Assembly: GCA_050050115.1 (NCBI GenBank)
Contig: JASFUX010000019.1
Location: 1-22,841, forward strand
DNA: 22,841 bases
Reading direction: 5' to 3'
Source: JASFUX01 sp050050115
GTDB lineage: Bacteria; Pseudomonadota; Alphaproteobacteria; Caulobacterales; Maricaulaceae
Shown: positions 7,531 through 16,090 of the stretch, one piece after another
Numbering within the stretch: position 1 is the stretch's first letter
Layout of the letters: each line of letters starts with the position of its first letter
The notes under the pieces: model-generated
Told to the model about the DNA's origin: nothing
Database searches by the model: none
What the model saw: the letters and a program-made list of their open reading frames with translations, nothing else
Translations under genes and position numbers: made by a program

Positions 7531-8789
7531 GCGCCGGGACCGCGATCCCGCCCGCTTCCGCGGCGGACGCGTCCGACACGGGCGGCGGACCGTTCACCTT
7601 CCGCGTGGTGATCACCATGGTGATCGTCGGGGTCTTCTCGTTCGCGGCGTTCGTGGTGCTTTCGGCGTTCGCCGACGATCTCAGGGTTCCGACCGACGGA
7701 GGAACCCATGCGCTGTCGAAATCCGCGGTCGGCTACGCCGGCCTCGTCGACCTGATGGAGCGGCGCGGCGCGCCCGTGGTGGTCCAGCGCGGACCGGTGC
7801 GCGACACCGAGGGCCTGCGCATCGTCACCCCGCTGCGCAGCGTCAACGCGGCGGACGAGTTCCCGTTGATCCAGGGCGAGCACACGCTGGTCATCCTGCC
7901 CAAGTGGGTGGCGAGCCCGAACCCGCTGGCGCTCGGCTGGGTATCCAAGCTCGGCGTCATGAGCGAGGAGCGCGTCGCCGCCGCCGCGCCGGCCTGGGCC
8001 GGACAGCTGACCGTTTCAAGAGCAGAAGGCGCGGGCCCCGCGCGCATTCTGCCGCGCGATCCGGAATGGAACCGCGCAGGTCCGCTTCGCTTAGGCGAGA
8101 TCGAGTCGTTTCAGACCATCTCCGGCAAATCGATCACGCCGATCCTCGCCGCGCCGGACGGCGGGATCGTGCTCGGGTTCATCGCCGGCACGGGCACCTA
8201 CATCCTTTCCGATCCGGATTTGATGAACACGCATGGGATCGGCGATCCCGACACCGCCTGGGCGGCGGTGCAGATCCTCGACAATCTCGCCGGGCGCGGC
8301 CGGCCAATGATCTTCGACGTCGCGATCCACGGCTTCGCCCGCTCACGGAACATCTTGAAGCTCGCGTTCGAGCCGCCGTTCCTGCCCGCGGTGATCTGCG
8401 CCGCGCTCGCCGCCGGCCTTATGGGCTGGCGCGGCGCGGTGCGTTTTGGCCCCGCGCGCAAGGCCGGCCGCGTGCACGCCCTCGGCAAGCGCGCGCTCAT
8501 CGACAACTCCGCCGGCCTCATCACTATGACGCGCCGCGAAGCGCACATGTCGGGCAGCTACGCCGAGATGACGCGCGCCGCGGTCGCCCGCGCCATCGGC
8601 GGGCGCGGCAGGATGAGCGCCCAGGAGCAGGCCGAGATGCTCGACCGCATGAGCGCGGCCGGCCATCTTCCGACAACCTATTCGCAGCTCGCCGAAAAGG
8701 CCGAAGCCGCAACCGACCGCGCCAGCCTGCTCGAGGCCGCGCGGGCCTTGTTTGCTTGGAGAGGGGAGATCACGGGTGAACGCAGCTGA
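7527..8789 (+). CDS. DUF4350-domain membrane protein
   Basis: A 420-residue protein that starts with GTG at 7527 inside the stop of the DUF4129 gene (GTGA overlap), indicating translational coupling. There is one transmembrane segment near the N-terminus (about 25-48) and a second at about 283-302 (FLPAVICAALAAGLMGW). Between them lies a soluble domain with YAGLVDLMERRGAPV, HTLVILPKW and ILSDPDLMNTHGIGDPDTAW, which is the DUF4350 pattern. The C-terminal 115 residues are helical and cytoplasmic. DUF4350 proteins are regular partners of MoxR ATPases and DUF4129/DUF58 proteins, but their activity is unknown. The soluble part probably faces the periplasm given the two flanking segments; that topology is inferred. 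Confidence 0.82.
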   Translation: MSAGTAIPPASAADASDTGGGPFTFRVVITMVIVGVFSFAAFVVLSAFADDLRVPTDGGTHALSKSAVGYAGLVDLMERRGAPVVVQRGPVRDTEGLRIVTPLRSVNAADEFPLIQGEHTLVILPKWVASPNPLALGWVSKLGVMSEERVAAAAPAWAGQLTVSRAEGAGPARILPRDPEWNRAGPLRLGEIESFQTISGKSITPILAAPDGGIVLGFIAGTGTYILSDPDLMNTHGIGDPDTAWAAVQILDNLAGRGRPMIFDVAIHGFARSRNILKLAFEPPFLPAVICAALAAGLMGWRGAVRFGPARKAGRVHALGKRALIDNSAGLITMTRREAHMSGSYAEMTRAAVARAIGGRGRMSAQEQAEMLDRMSAAGHLPTTYSQLAEKAEAATDRASLLEAARALFAWRGEITGERS

Positions 8790-9732
8790 AGTACAGTCCT
8801 TGGCTCACAAAGTGCGCGGCGAGGTCGCTAAAGCGATCGTCGGGCAGGACCGATCGGTCGACCTCATGCTCTGCGCGATGTTCGTCGGCGGACATATTTT
8901 GCTCGAAGGCCCGCCCGGGACCGCCAAGACCTTTCTCGCCCAGACATTCGCGCGCGCCTTGAACCTCGATTTCGGCCGCATCCAGTTCACCCCGGACCTG
9001 ATGCCCGGCGACATCGTCGGCACCAACCTCTTCAACTTCCAAACCAACGAGTTCGCGCTCACCAAGGGGCCGATCTTCTGCGACCTGCTGCTCGCCGACG
9101 AGATCAACCGCACGCCGCCGAAGACCCAGGCCGCCCTTCTCGAAGCGATGCAGGAGCGCTCGGTGACCATCGACGGCGAGCGCTATGCGCTCGGCGAGCG
9201 CTTCATGGTGATCGCGACGCAGAACCCGATCGAGCAACAAGGCACCTATCCCCTGCCCGAAGCGCAGCTCGACCGCTTCTTGTTCAAGCACCTCGTCGAC
9301 TATCCGAGCAAAGAAGACGAGATCAAGATCGTCACCGCTTACGGCGCGCGCACCGGCACGCTCAGCCCCGCCGCCCTCGGAGTGCAGGCCGTCGTCTCGC
9401 GCGAAGAGCTGGAGCACGCCGCCCAGGCCATCGCCGAGATCACCCTCGGCGAGGAGGTGGTCGCCTACGTCGTCGATCTGGCGCGCGCGACTCGGGACTC
9501 GGCGGACTTCGAAAGCGGGGCGAGCCCGCGCGCAGCCTCCGCGCTCGCCGCGGCTGCGCGCGCCCGCGCTGCGCTCGACGGTCGCGACTATGTCGTCCCC
9601 GACGACGTCAAAGAACTCGCCGGCCCCGCCCTGCGCCACCGGGTGATCCTCTCGCCCGCCGCAGAGATCGAAGGCCGCACGAGCGACGCCGCTCTCGCCG
9701 CAGCGATCGAGCGGGTCGAAGCGCCCAGATGA
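8776..9732 (+). CDS. MoxR-family AAA+ ATPase
   Basis: A 318-residue AAA+ ATPase of the MoxR class, thought to act as a chaperone that remodels or activates partner proteins containing VWA domains. Walker A is GPPGTAKT at 45-52, Walker B is LLLADEINR at 104-112, sensor 1 is ATQNP at 147-151, and the arginine-finger region is EAQLDRF at 162-168. A lid domain occupies the C-terminal third. The open frame extends to TTG 8752, but GTG 8776 is preferred: it has GAGGGGAG upstream and yields the usual short N-terminus. It overlaps the DUF4350 gene by 14 bp, and its TGA overlaps the ATG of the DUF58 gene. Confidence 0.95.
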   Translation: MNAAEVQSLAHKVRGEVAKAIVGQDRSVDLMLCAMFVGGHILLEGPPGTAKTFLAQTFARALNLDFGRIQFTPDLMPGDIVGTNLFNFQTNEFALTKGPIFCDLLLADEINRTPPKTQAALLEAMQERSVTIDGERYALGERFMVIATQNPIEQQGTYPLPEAQLDRFLFKHLVDYPSKEDEIKIVTAYGARTGTLSPAALGVQAVVSREELEHAAQAIAEITLGEEVVAYVVDLARATRDSADFESGASPRAASALAAAARARAALDGRDYVVPDDVKELAGPALRHRVILSPAAEIEGRTSDAALAAAIERVEAPR

Positions 9733-11042
9733 TCGAGCCGGCGAACCGCCTCGTCGTCCTTGCGTGGCTCGGCGCGCCGCTGGCGCTCGTCTTGGGGCTG
9801 TTCGCGCCGGGCTACTGGCCGCTCGCCCTTGGCTGGCTGGTGATCGTCGGCGCCTTGGGGCTTGCGGACGCGGTGATCGCCGCCGACCGCCGTCGCGTCA
9901 CAGTCGAGTTCAACGCGCCGAGCGTTCTCTACACGGGCCTTCCGGGCACCTTCGAGGCGCGCATTGCGTTCGGCACGGGCGCGCCGCCACACGCCGTCGA
10001 CGTGATCCTAGAGGCCAACGCCACGGCCCACGCCGCGCCGGCTCGCGTCAAGGCGATCTGCGCGGGCCGGAACGCTCAGGCGCGTTTCACCCTCGCGCCC
10101 CAGCGCCGCGGCGAAGCCAAGCTCGAGCGCCTGTGGCTGCGCTGGCGTGGACCGTTCGGCCTCGTCTCCAAGCAACGCGCCGTCCCGCTCGGCCACGTCG
10201 TGCCGGTGGTCCCCGACACCCACTCGGTCACCAAGGAGGCGATCCGGATTTTCTCCCGCTTCAGCGCGATCGGCCAAAAGCCCCAGCTCCAGCACGGCGG
10301 CGGCTCGGAGTTCGAGGCGCTCAAGGAATTCGCCGCCGGCATGGACCGCCGGGCGATCGACTGGAAGCAGTCGGCGCGCCACCGGATGCTGCTCGCCAAG
10401 GAGTTCTGCGTCGAGCACAACCACACCATCGTCTTCGCGATCGACAGCGGCCGGATGATGTGCGAGCCGGTTGGCGGCGCGGCGCGGGTCGATCATGCGC
10501 TCAACGCCTCGCTGCTGCTCGCCTTCGTGTCGCTCAAGCTTGGAGATCGGGTCTCCTTCTTCAGCTTCGACGCCCGACCCCGCCTCTCGACGGGCGCGGT
10601 GGCGAACGCGACTTCGTTCCCTCTGCTTCAACGCCTGACCGCCGGCATCGACTATTCCGATCAGGAGACGAACTATACCCTCGGGCTGACCTCGCTGTCG
10701 GCCGAGCTTCAGCGCCGTTCGCTCATCGTCGTCTTCACCGAGTTCGCCGACACCACGAACGCCGAGCTGATGATCGAGAACGTCAGCCGGCTGGTGCGCC
10801 GCCACCTTGTGCTGTTTGTCGCCTTCCGCGACGAGGAGCTTGAAGAGCTCGCCCGCGCCGAGCCGCGCGAGCCTGAAGACGTCACGCGCGCCGTGCTCGC
10901 CTCTTCGCTCCTCAGCGAACGCGAGAAGGTGATCGTTCGCCTGCAGCGGCTTGGCGCGGAGATCATCGACGCGCCGGCCAAAGGCATCGGCGTCGAGCTG
11001 ATCAACCGCTACTTTGCGCTCACCCGCGGCGCGCGCCTTTAG
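9729..11042 (+). CDS. DUF58 (VWA-like) membrane protein
   Basis: A 437-residue protein with two adjacent transmembrane segments near the N-terminus (about 8-28 and 30-50), a beta-rich domain (about 55-165), and the DUF58 core GSEFEALKEFAAGMDRRAIDWKQSA at about 192-216. A von Willebrand A-like fold follows, starting with TIVFAIDSGRMM at about 233-244. The metal site motif is DSGRM rather than the classical DxSxS, so the site may be altered. DUF58 proteins are the usual partners of MoxR ATPases; the ATGA overlap with the MoxR gene supports coupled synthesis of the pair. Substrate and process are unknown. Confidence 0.92.
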   Translation: MIEPANRLVVLAWLGAPLALVLGLFAPGYWPLALGWLVIVGALGLADAVIAADRRRVTVEFNAPSVLYTGLPGTFEARIAFGTGAPPHAVDVILEANATAHAAPARVKAICAGRNAQARFTLAPQRRGEAKLERLWLRWRGPFGLVSKQRAVPLGHVVPVVPDTHSVTKEAIRIFSRFSAIGQKPQLQHGGGSEFEALKEFAAGMDRRAIDWKQSARHRMLLAKEFCVEHNHTIVFAIDSGRMMCEPVGGAARVDHALNASLLLAFVSLKLGDRVSFFSFDARPRLSTGAVANATSFPLLQRLTAGIDYSDQETNYTLGLTSLSAELQRRSLIVVFTEFADTTNAELMIENVSRLVRRHLVLFVAFRDEELEELARAEPREPEDVTRAVLASSLLSEREKVIVRLQRLGAEIIDAPAKGIGVELINRYFALTRGARL

Positions 11043-11055
11043 GAAGGAAACCTTC

Positions 11056-12099
11056 GTGACCGAGCTGATCCTCAAGAGCGAACGCTTCCGCGCCGAGCGC
11101 GAGAAGGACTGGCGGGCGCTCGAGAGCCTCCTCTACAAGGTGGAGACCGGCGGCGCGCGCGCCTTGACCGACGAAGAGATGATCGCCCTGCCGGTGCTCT
11201 ACCGCTCGGCCCTCTCCTCGCTTTCGGTCGCCCGCGCGATTTCGCTCGACAAGTCGGTGACGGAGTATCTCGAAGGTCTCTCCACCCGCGCTTACTTCTT
11301 CGTCTACGGCACGCGCTCGACGTTGATGGAGCGCATCGCGCAGTTCTTCGCCGTCGATTGGCCCTCGGCCGTGCGCGCGATGTGGCGCGAGACGCTCGCC
11401 TCGACGTTCGTGACGTTCATCGCCGCCGCGGTCGCCTTCTGGCTGGTCGTCCAGGACCCGGACTGGTTTTTCTCTTTCGTTCAAGAAGGCATGGCGCAGG
11501 GGCGCGATCCTTCCGCCTCGACGGAGTCCCTGCGCGCGACCTTGTTCGACGAGAACGCGGGGGCCGGCGACGGGCTGTCGATCTTCGCGACCTTCCTTTT
11601 CACCCACAACGCCGGCATTGCGATCTTCGCCATGGCGCTCGGCTTCGCCTTCTGTTTTCCGACCGCGCTGCTGCTTGCGTACAACGGCTGCGTCCTGGGG
11701 GCTTTTTTCGCGCTCTTCTGGTCGCGCGGGCTTGGGGTGGAGCTTGGCGGCTGGCTGCTGATCCACGGCGTCACCGAGCTTTTTGCGGTGATCCTCGCGG
11801 GCGCGGCGGGCTTTCGCATCGGCTGGACCCTGGCCTTCCCCGGCGAAGAGACCCGCCTCGCCGCCGCAGCGCGCGCAGGCAAGGAGGCGGGCGCGGTGAT
11901 GGCGGGGGTCATCGTCATGCTGTTCTGCGCCGCCCTGCTCGAAGGCTTCGGCCGCCAGCTGATCACCAGCACCACCGTGCGCTACACGATCGCCGGGGCG
12001 ACCGCGCTTCTTTGGGCGGCCTACTTCTATCTGCCCAGAAGTTCGCGAGTTGGTGGTGCGCGGGCCGGCGCGGCGCCGGGCGGAGGCGCGCGTGGCTGA
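11056..12099 (+). CDS. SpoIIM-like (stage II sporulation protein M family) membrane protein
   Basis: A 347-residue multi-pass membrane protein. An N-terminal cytoplasmic helical part of about 110 residues (RFRAEREKDWRALESLL, then YRSALSSLSVARA) is followed by at least five hydrophobic segments, including TFVTFIAAAVAFWLVV, FTHNAGIAIFAMALGFAFCF, LLLAYNGCVLGAFFALFW and GGWLLIHGVTELFAVILAGAAG. The N-x-G-I-A and H-G-x-x-E-L motifs are typical of the SpoIIM family. There is no sporulation context here; in alphaproteobacteria the family travels with MoxR and RDD genes. GTG 11056 is chosen because AGGAAGGA at 11041-11048 lies just upstream, 13 bp after the DUF58 stop. GTG 11014 is an alternative that would overlap the DUF58 gene. 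Confidence 0.88.
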   Translation: MTELILKSERFRAEREKDWRALESLLYKVETGGARALTDEEMIALPVLYRSALSSLSVARAISLDKSVTEYLEGLSTRAYFFVYGTRSTLMERIAQFFAVDWPSAVRAMWRETLASTFVTFIAAAVAFWLVVQDPDWFFSFVQEGMAQGRDPSASTESLRATLFDENAGAGDGLSIFATFLFTHNAGIAIFAMALGFAFCFPTALLLAYNGCVLGAFFALFWSRGLGVELGGWLLIHGVTELFAVILAGAAGFRIGWTLAFPGEETRLAAAARAGKEAGAVMAGVIVMLFCAALLEGFGRQLITSTTVRYTIAGATALLWAAYFYLPRSSRVGGARAGAAPGGGARG

Positions 12100-13036
12100 C
12101 GCCGCCTCGAACCCTCAAGGCGGATCGCAAGCGACCGCCCCGAGCCGCGCGCAGGCCCAGGCGCAGGCGCGCGTCCGGCGCATGATGTCGGACGATCCGA
12201 TGCAGCGCCGCTTCGTCACGCCCGAAGGGGTCGACCTGCGCCTGCGCGTCGCCACGGCGAGCGACCGCATGGGCGCCTTCCTCATCGACATGGCGATCAT
12301 CGTGGGCTCGCTGATCCTGATCTCGTTCTTCTCCGCCTTCGCGTTCGCCGCGAGCGGCCTGGAGGGCGGCGGCGCCATCGCGATCATCTGGCTCCTGGCG
12401 TTCTTCTTCTTGAGAAACTTCTACTTCGCGGCCTTCGAGATCGGTCCGCAGGCGGCGACGCCGGGCAAGCGCGCGCTCGGGCTTCGGGTCGCCTCGCGCA
12501 ACGGCGAGCGACTGACCGCCCAGGCCGTGCTCGCCCGCAACGCGACGCGCGAGATCGAAGTGTTCCTGCCGATCACTTTTCTGTTCTCGGGCGCGACCGA
12601 CATCGACGCCGTGATCGTCCTTGCCGGGTTCGTCTGGAGCGCGATCTTCCTGCTGTTTCCGCTATTCAACCGCGACCGGCTGCGCGCGGGAGACCTGATC
12701 GCCGGCACGTGGGTGATCAAGAACCCCAAGCGCCGGCTCGACGCCGACCTCGCCTCGCAGAAGGCGCGTCCGTCGGGCGAGTTCGCGTTCACTCAGGAGC
12801 AGCTCGACGCTTACGGCATCCACGAGCTGCAGGTGCTCGAGGACGTGCTTCGCCGCAGCGAACCCGAAACCATCACCGCTGTCGCCGACCGCATCCGCAC
12901 GAAGATCGGTTGGAGCAAGCAAACCGGCGAGACCGACCCGGCGTTCCTCGCCGCCTACTACCCGGCCCTGCGCCAGCGCCTCGAAGCCAAGCTCCTCCTG
13001 GGCGTGCGCAGGCGGGACAAGTACGACAAACGGTGA
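12092..13036 (+). CDS. RDD-family membrane protein with C-terminal extension
   Basis: A 314-residue protein, last gene of the MoxR operon. A low-complexity, alanine/glutamine-rich N-terminus is followed by RFVTPEGVDLRLRVATASDRMGAFLID, containing the RDD-type arginine and aspartate in the first hydrophobic segment. Further membrane segments are around 66-90, 95-113, 155-190 and 192-205. TPGKRALGLRV and DRLRAGDLIAGTWVI are the conserved RDD loops. After about residue 210 a soluble tail of about 100 residues follows (FTQEQLDAYGIHELQVLEDVLRR and later YYPALRQRLEAKLLLG), possibly a cytoplasmic interaction domain. GTG 12092 has GGAGG at 12082-12086 and overlaps the SpoIIM-like gene by 8 bp. A 12050 TTG start is open but unlikely. 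Confidence 0.88.
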   Translation: MADAASNPQGGSQATAPSRAQAQAQARVRRMMSDDPMQRRFVTPEGVDLRLRVATASDRMGAFLIDMAIIVGSLILISFFSAFAFAASGLEGGGAIAIIWLLAFFFLRNFYFAAFEIGPQAATPGKRALGLRVASRNGERLTAQAVLARNATREIEVFLPITFLFSGATDIDAVIVLAGFVWSAIFLLFPLFNRDRLRAGDLIAGTWVIKNPKRRLDADLASQKARPSGEFAFTQEQLDAYGIHELQVLEDVLRRSEPETITAVADRIRTKIGWSKQTGETDPAFLAAYYPALRQRLEAKLLLGVRRRDKYDKR

Positions 13037-13043
13037 GCCCCAC

Positions 13044-13061
13044 GGCCGCCGAGATGCGGCC
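13044..13061 (+). terminator. Short hairpin after the MoxR operon
   Basis: GGCCGC (13044-13049), loop CGAGAT, GCGGCC (13056-13061), eight bases past the RDD stop. The stem is strong for its length but no T-run follows, so it may be a factor-dependent end or an mRNA 3' structure rather than a full intrinsic terminator. Confidence 0.3.
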
Positions 13062-13170
13062 AGCGACGTGAGCATTTGGCAACAGCCGCAGGCTATCTGT
13101 GGACCGCTCCCGATCGTCACCGACCTGTCGCAAACCCGTCGCCGAAGCTTCATCGACCGGTGCTAGCGCA

Positions 13171-13202
13171 CCCCCGCACGGCGGCTTTGAGGCCGTCGGG
13201 GG
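13171..13202 (+). promoter_or_regulatory. Strong hairpin in the leader of the TonB-dependent receptor gene
   Basis: CCCCCG (13171-13176) plus ACGGC (13178-13182) pairs with GCCGT (13192-13196) plus CGGGGG (13197-13202), with one bulged C at 13177 and a nine-base loop. It lies 35 bp before the receptor ATG. No T-run follows (AAATTT comes next), so it is either the transcription stop for the region upstream or a leader structure of the receptor mRNA. Confidence 0.45.
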
Positions 13203-13227
13203 AAATTTCAATGTGGCTAGCACCCTC

Positions 13228-13232
13228 GGAGG
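13228..13232 (+). promoter_or_regulatory. Ribosome binding site that fixes the receptor start
   Basis: GGAGG at 13228-13232 stands five bases before ATG 13238. It favours that start, which yields a standard signal peptide, over the upstream open codons at 13076 and 13211. Confidence 0.7.
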
Positions 13233-13237
13233 GGCTG

Positions 13238-16063
13238 ATGAAATCGAAGCTGAAGAGCTGCGCGTCGCGCGCAGCGCTGGGACTTGTTGTCGCCGTTGCG
13301 TCGGCCACCGGCGCTTACGCTGGCGACCTGTCGGGCCGCGTCGTCTCCGAGGAGGAGACCTCCGCGCTCGAAGGAGCCGTGGTGCGCATCGAGAGCCTTG
13401 GCCGGGAGACGACGACGGACCGCGACGGCCGCTACCGGTTCATCGAGGTGCCCGCCGGCGACTACACGATCTCGGTCTCCTACGTCGGCGCCGCGGACGC
13501 CAGCGGCTCCGTGTCGGTGCCTGCGACAGGCGCGGTCGCGCAGGACTTTACGCTCGCCGGCCTGGGCGAAGACCGCATCCTCGTGGTCGGCCAGCGCGGC
13601 TCGCTCTACAACGCCTTGAATCAGCGTCGCGCGGCGGACAACATCATCGACGTGCTCTCCTCGGACGCGATCGGTCAGTTCCCGGATCAGAACGTCTCCG
13701 AAGCCGCGCGCCGCGTCGCCGGCGTCTCGGTCGAGAACGATCAGGGCGAGGGCCGCTTCATCGTCATTCGAGGCTTTGATCCGAACCTCAACGCTTCGAA
13801 CGTCAACGGCGTGCGCGTGCCCGCGCCAGAGTCCGACGTCCGCGCCGTTGCGCTCGACGTGATCGACTCCGAAGTGCTTGAGGGGATCATCGTCACCAAG
13901 TCCCTGACGCCGGACCTGGACGCGGACGCGATCGGCGGCACGATCGACATCCAGACCTCTTCCGCGTTCGATCGGGATGGCGCGTTCATGAGCGCGCGGA
14001 TCGGCGGCGTCTACACCGAGTCCACCGAAGACCTCAGCCCGCGCATCGGGTTGCGCGCATCGAACATCTTCGCTGACGGCCAGCTCGGGATCTCCGGGTC
14101 GCTGTCCTATCGCGAGCGCGAGTTCGCGACCGAGAACCTGGAGGTCGACGGCGAGTGGATCCTTGAAGGCGACTCTCTGTGGAATGAAGAAGTCGAGCTG
14201 CGAGACTACATCGTCACGCGCAAGCGGACCAACGCGGCGCTCAACTTCGACTTCCGGCCGAACGCGAACACCGACCTTTACCTGCGCACGCTGTTCAGCG
14301 ACTTCGAGGACCAGGAATACCGCCGCCGGGTTGAGCTCAAGCTTGACGACGCCGACATCGTTTCGGCCGCCAACGACCTTGTGACCTTCACCAGCAACGG
14401 CGCGGAAATCGGCGTCGACCGCGACTCCAAGGATCGTCTGGAGACGCAGGAAATCTGGTCGGTCCAAGCCGGCGGAGAGTCCCGCCTCGACGCCTGGACG
14501 CTCGACTATTCGCTGGCCTTCTCCCACTCGGAGGAAGACGAGCCCGGCTCGCTCGACGGCGTCACGTTCCGCCACGACTATGAGGACGAAGGCGACATCG
14601 GCCTTGACTCCTCGGATCCTCTGATGCCTCGGATCGTTCGCGGCGTGCCCGGCGCGATCGCGTTTGACGACGCCTCGCTCTACGACATCGACGCCTGGGA
14701 GCTGGTCAACGGCCTCACCGAGGACGAAGAGCTGGCCGCGCGCTTCAATGCGCGGCGCGACTTCATGTGGAACGGCTACGACGTCTTCCTTCAAGGCGGC
14801 GCGTCGATCCGCGACCGCGAGAAGTTCTACGATCTGGACCTGCAAATCTACGAAGAGGGCGGCGTCACGCTCGCCGACTTCACCCTGCCCGGCGGGGTCG
14901 ACTATCCGTTCGACCCGTTCGGACCGGCCGCCGACTCCGGCGCGATCCGGGACTTCTTCTTCGCCAACATCGGCTCGCTCGACTTCCAGGACGAGGACTC
15001 CGCGCTCGATTCCGCGGTGGAGTCCTATGACGCGGAGGAGACGATCAACGCCGCTTATCTCATGGGCGGCGTGGACACCGGACGGCTCTCGGTCGTCGGC
15101 GGCGTGCGTCTCGAGCAGACCGAGTTCTCCTCGAATTCCAGCCGGATCAACGAGCCAGAGGTCGGCAATCCTGAGATCATTCCCGTCACGCTAAATCGCG
15201 ACGACGAGGAGTGGTTCCCTTCGGTCAACGCCCGCTTCGAGCTCACCGACGACATCCTGCTGCGCGGCGCCTACTATCGCGCCATTGCTCGGCCGACGTT
15301 CGGACAGCTGGTGCCGCGGCTCGAGACTGAGTTTGAAGACGACAACGGCACGCCGGGCGACGCCACCGACGACATCTTCTCCGGCGGCGGCGGCAACCCC
15401 GAGCTGCAGAGCCAGATCGCTGAAAACTTCGACCTCGGCGTCGAATGGTACACGTCGAACAATGGCATCCTGTCGGCCGGCGTCTTCTACAAGGACATCG
15501 AGGACTACATCGCCGAGCAGCAGCTGATCGACGTCACCCGCGCGGGAGTCTTCTTCGAAGAATTCGACACGTTCATCAATCTCGGCGACGCCTCGGTCAC
15601 CGGGCTGGAGCTGAACTATCAGCAAGCGCTCGACATGCTGCCGGCGCCGTTCGACGGGCTCATCGTCGGCGCGAACGTCACCTTCCTCGACGGCAACGCG
15701 ACGCTGACGTCGGAAGGTCGCGACGTTCCGTTGCCGAAGCTCTCCGAAACCCTCGGCAACCTGGTGCTCGGCTATCAGACCGACGTGCTAGACCTGCGCC
15801 TGTCCTACGCCTACCGCGACGAATATCTCGATGAGATCAACGCGGGCGGTGACGGCGTCGACCGCTACGTCGACGCGCACGGCCAGCTCGACTTCACGGC
15901 GCAGTTCGATCTGACCGACAACGTCGAGCTGTTCACCGAGCTGTCCAACCTCACCGACGAGCCGTTCCTGGCGTTCGTGACGGCGGAAGACGGCCGGCGC
16001 GCCTTGAGCCAGTACGAGGAGTACGGCTACACGGCGCAGTTCGGCGTGCGCGTTCGGCGATAG
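13238..16063 (+). CDS. TonB-dependent receptor (TonB-Xanth-Caul class), phytase-linked
   Basis: A 941-residue outer-membrane transporter. A signal peptide ends near AYA at 28. Residues 30-108 form a carboxypeptidase-regulatory-like beta-sandwich (LSGRVVSEEETSALEGAVVR, then TDRDGRYRFIEVPAGDYTI). A TonB-box-like ILVVGQRG follows at 114-121. The plug has FPDQNVSEAARRVAGVSVEN, GEGRFIVIRGFDPNLN and VTKSLTPDLDADAIGGTIDIQT, the signature of the Xanthomonas/Caulobacter class (TIGR01782). The rest is the 22-strand barrel with aspartate/glutamate-rich loops. The downstream phytase suggests it imports inositol phosphate, a phytate breakdown product or a metal-phytate complex. The last residues are FGVRVRR, lacking the terminal aromatic common in outer-membrane barrels. 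The substrate is inference from context. Confidence 0.94.
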   Translation: MKSKLKSCASRAALGLVVAVASATGAYAGDLSGRVVSEEETSALEGAVVRIESLGRETTTDRDGRYRFIEVPAGDYTISVSYVGAADASGSVSVPATGAVAQDFTLAGLGEDRILVVGQRGSLYNALNQRRAADNIIDVLSSDAIGQFPDQNVSEAARRVAGVSVENDQGEGRFIVIRGFDPNLNASNVNGVRVPAPESDVRAVALDVIDSEVLEGIIVTKSLTPDLDADAIGGTIDIQTSSAFDRDGAFMSARIGGVYTESTEDLSPRIGLRASNIFADGQLGISGSLSYREREFATENLEVDGEWILEGDSLWNEEVELRDYIVTRKRTNAALNFDFRPNANTDLYLRTLFSDFEDQEYRRRVELKLDDADIVSAANDLVTFTSNGAEIGVDRDSKDRLETQEIWSVQAGGESRLDAWTLDYSLAFSHSEEDEPGSLDGVTFRHDYEDEGDIGLDSSDPLMPRIVRGVPGAIAFDDASLYDIDAWELVNGLTEDEELAARFNARRDFMWNGYDVFLQGGASIRDREKFYDLDLQIYEEGGVTLADFTLPGGVDYPFDPFGPAADSGAIRDFFFANIGSLDFQDEDSALDSAVESYDAEETINAAYLMGGVDTGRLSVVGGVRLEQTEFSSNSSRINEPEVGNPEIIPVTLNRDDEEWFPSVNARFELTDDILLRGAYYRAIARPTFGQLVPRLETEFEDDNGTPGDATDDIFSGGGGNPELQSQIAENFDLGVEWYTSNNGILSAGVFYKDIEDYIAEQQLIDVTRAGVFFEEFDTFINLGDASVTGLELNYQQALDMLPAPFDGLIVGANVTFLDGNATLTSEGRDVPLPKLSETLGNLVLGYQTDVLDLRLSYAYRDEYLDEINAGGDGVDRYVDAHGQLDFTAQFDLTDNVELFTELSNLTDEPFLAFVTAEDGRRALSQYEEYGYTAQFGVRVRR

Positions 16064-16090
16064 GCCGCCCGCGCAATCACGTGCAAAAAC

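Noticed and set aside
13217..14845. A 542-codon open frame on the minus strand
   Set aside because: It lies wholly antisense to the receptor gene, whose family motifs are unambiguous, and has no recognisable motif of its own.
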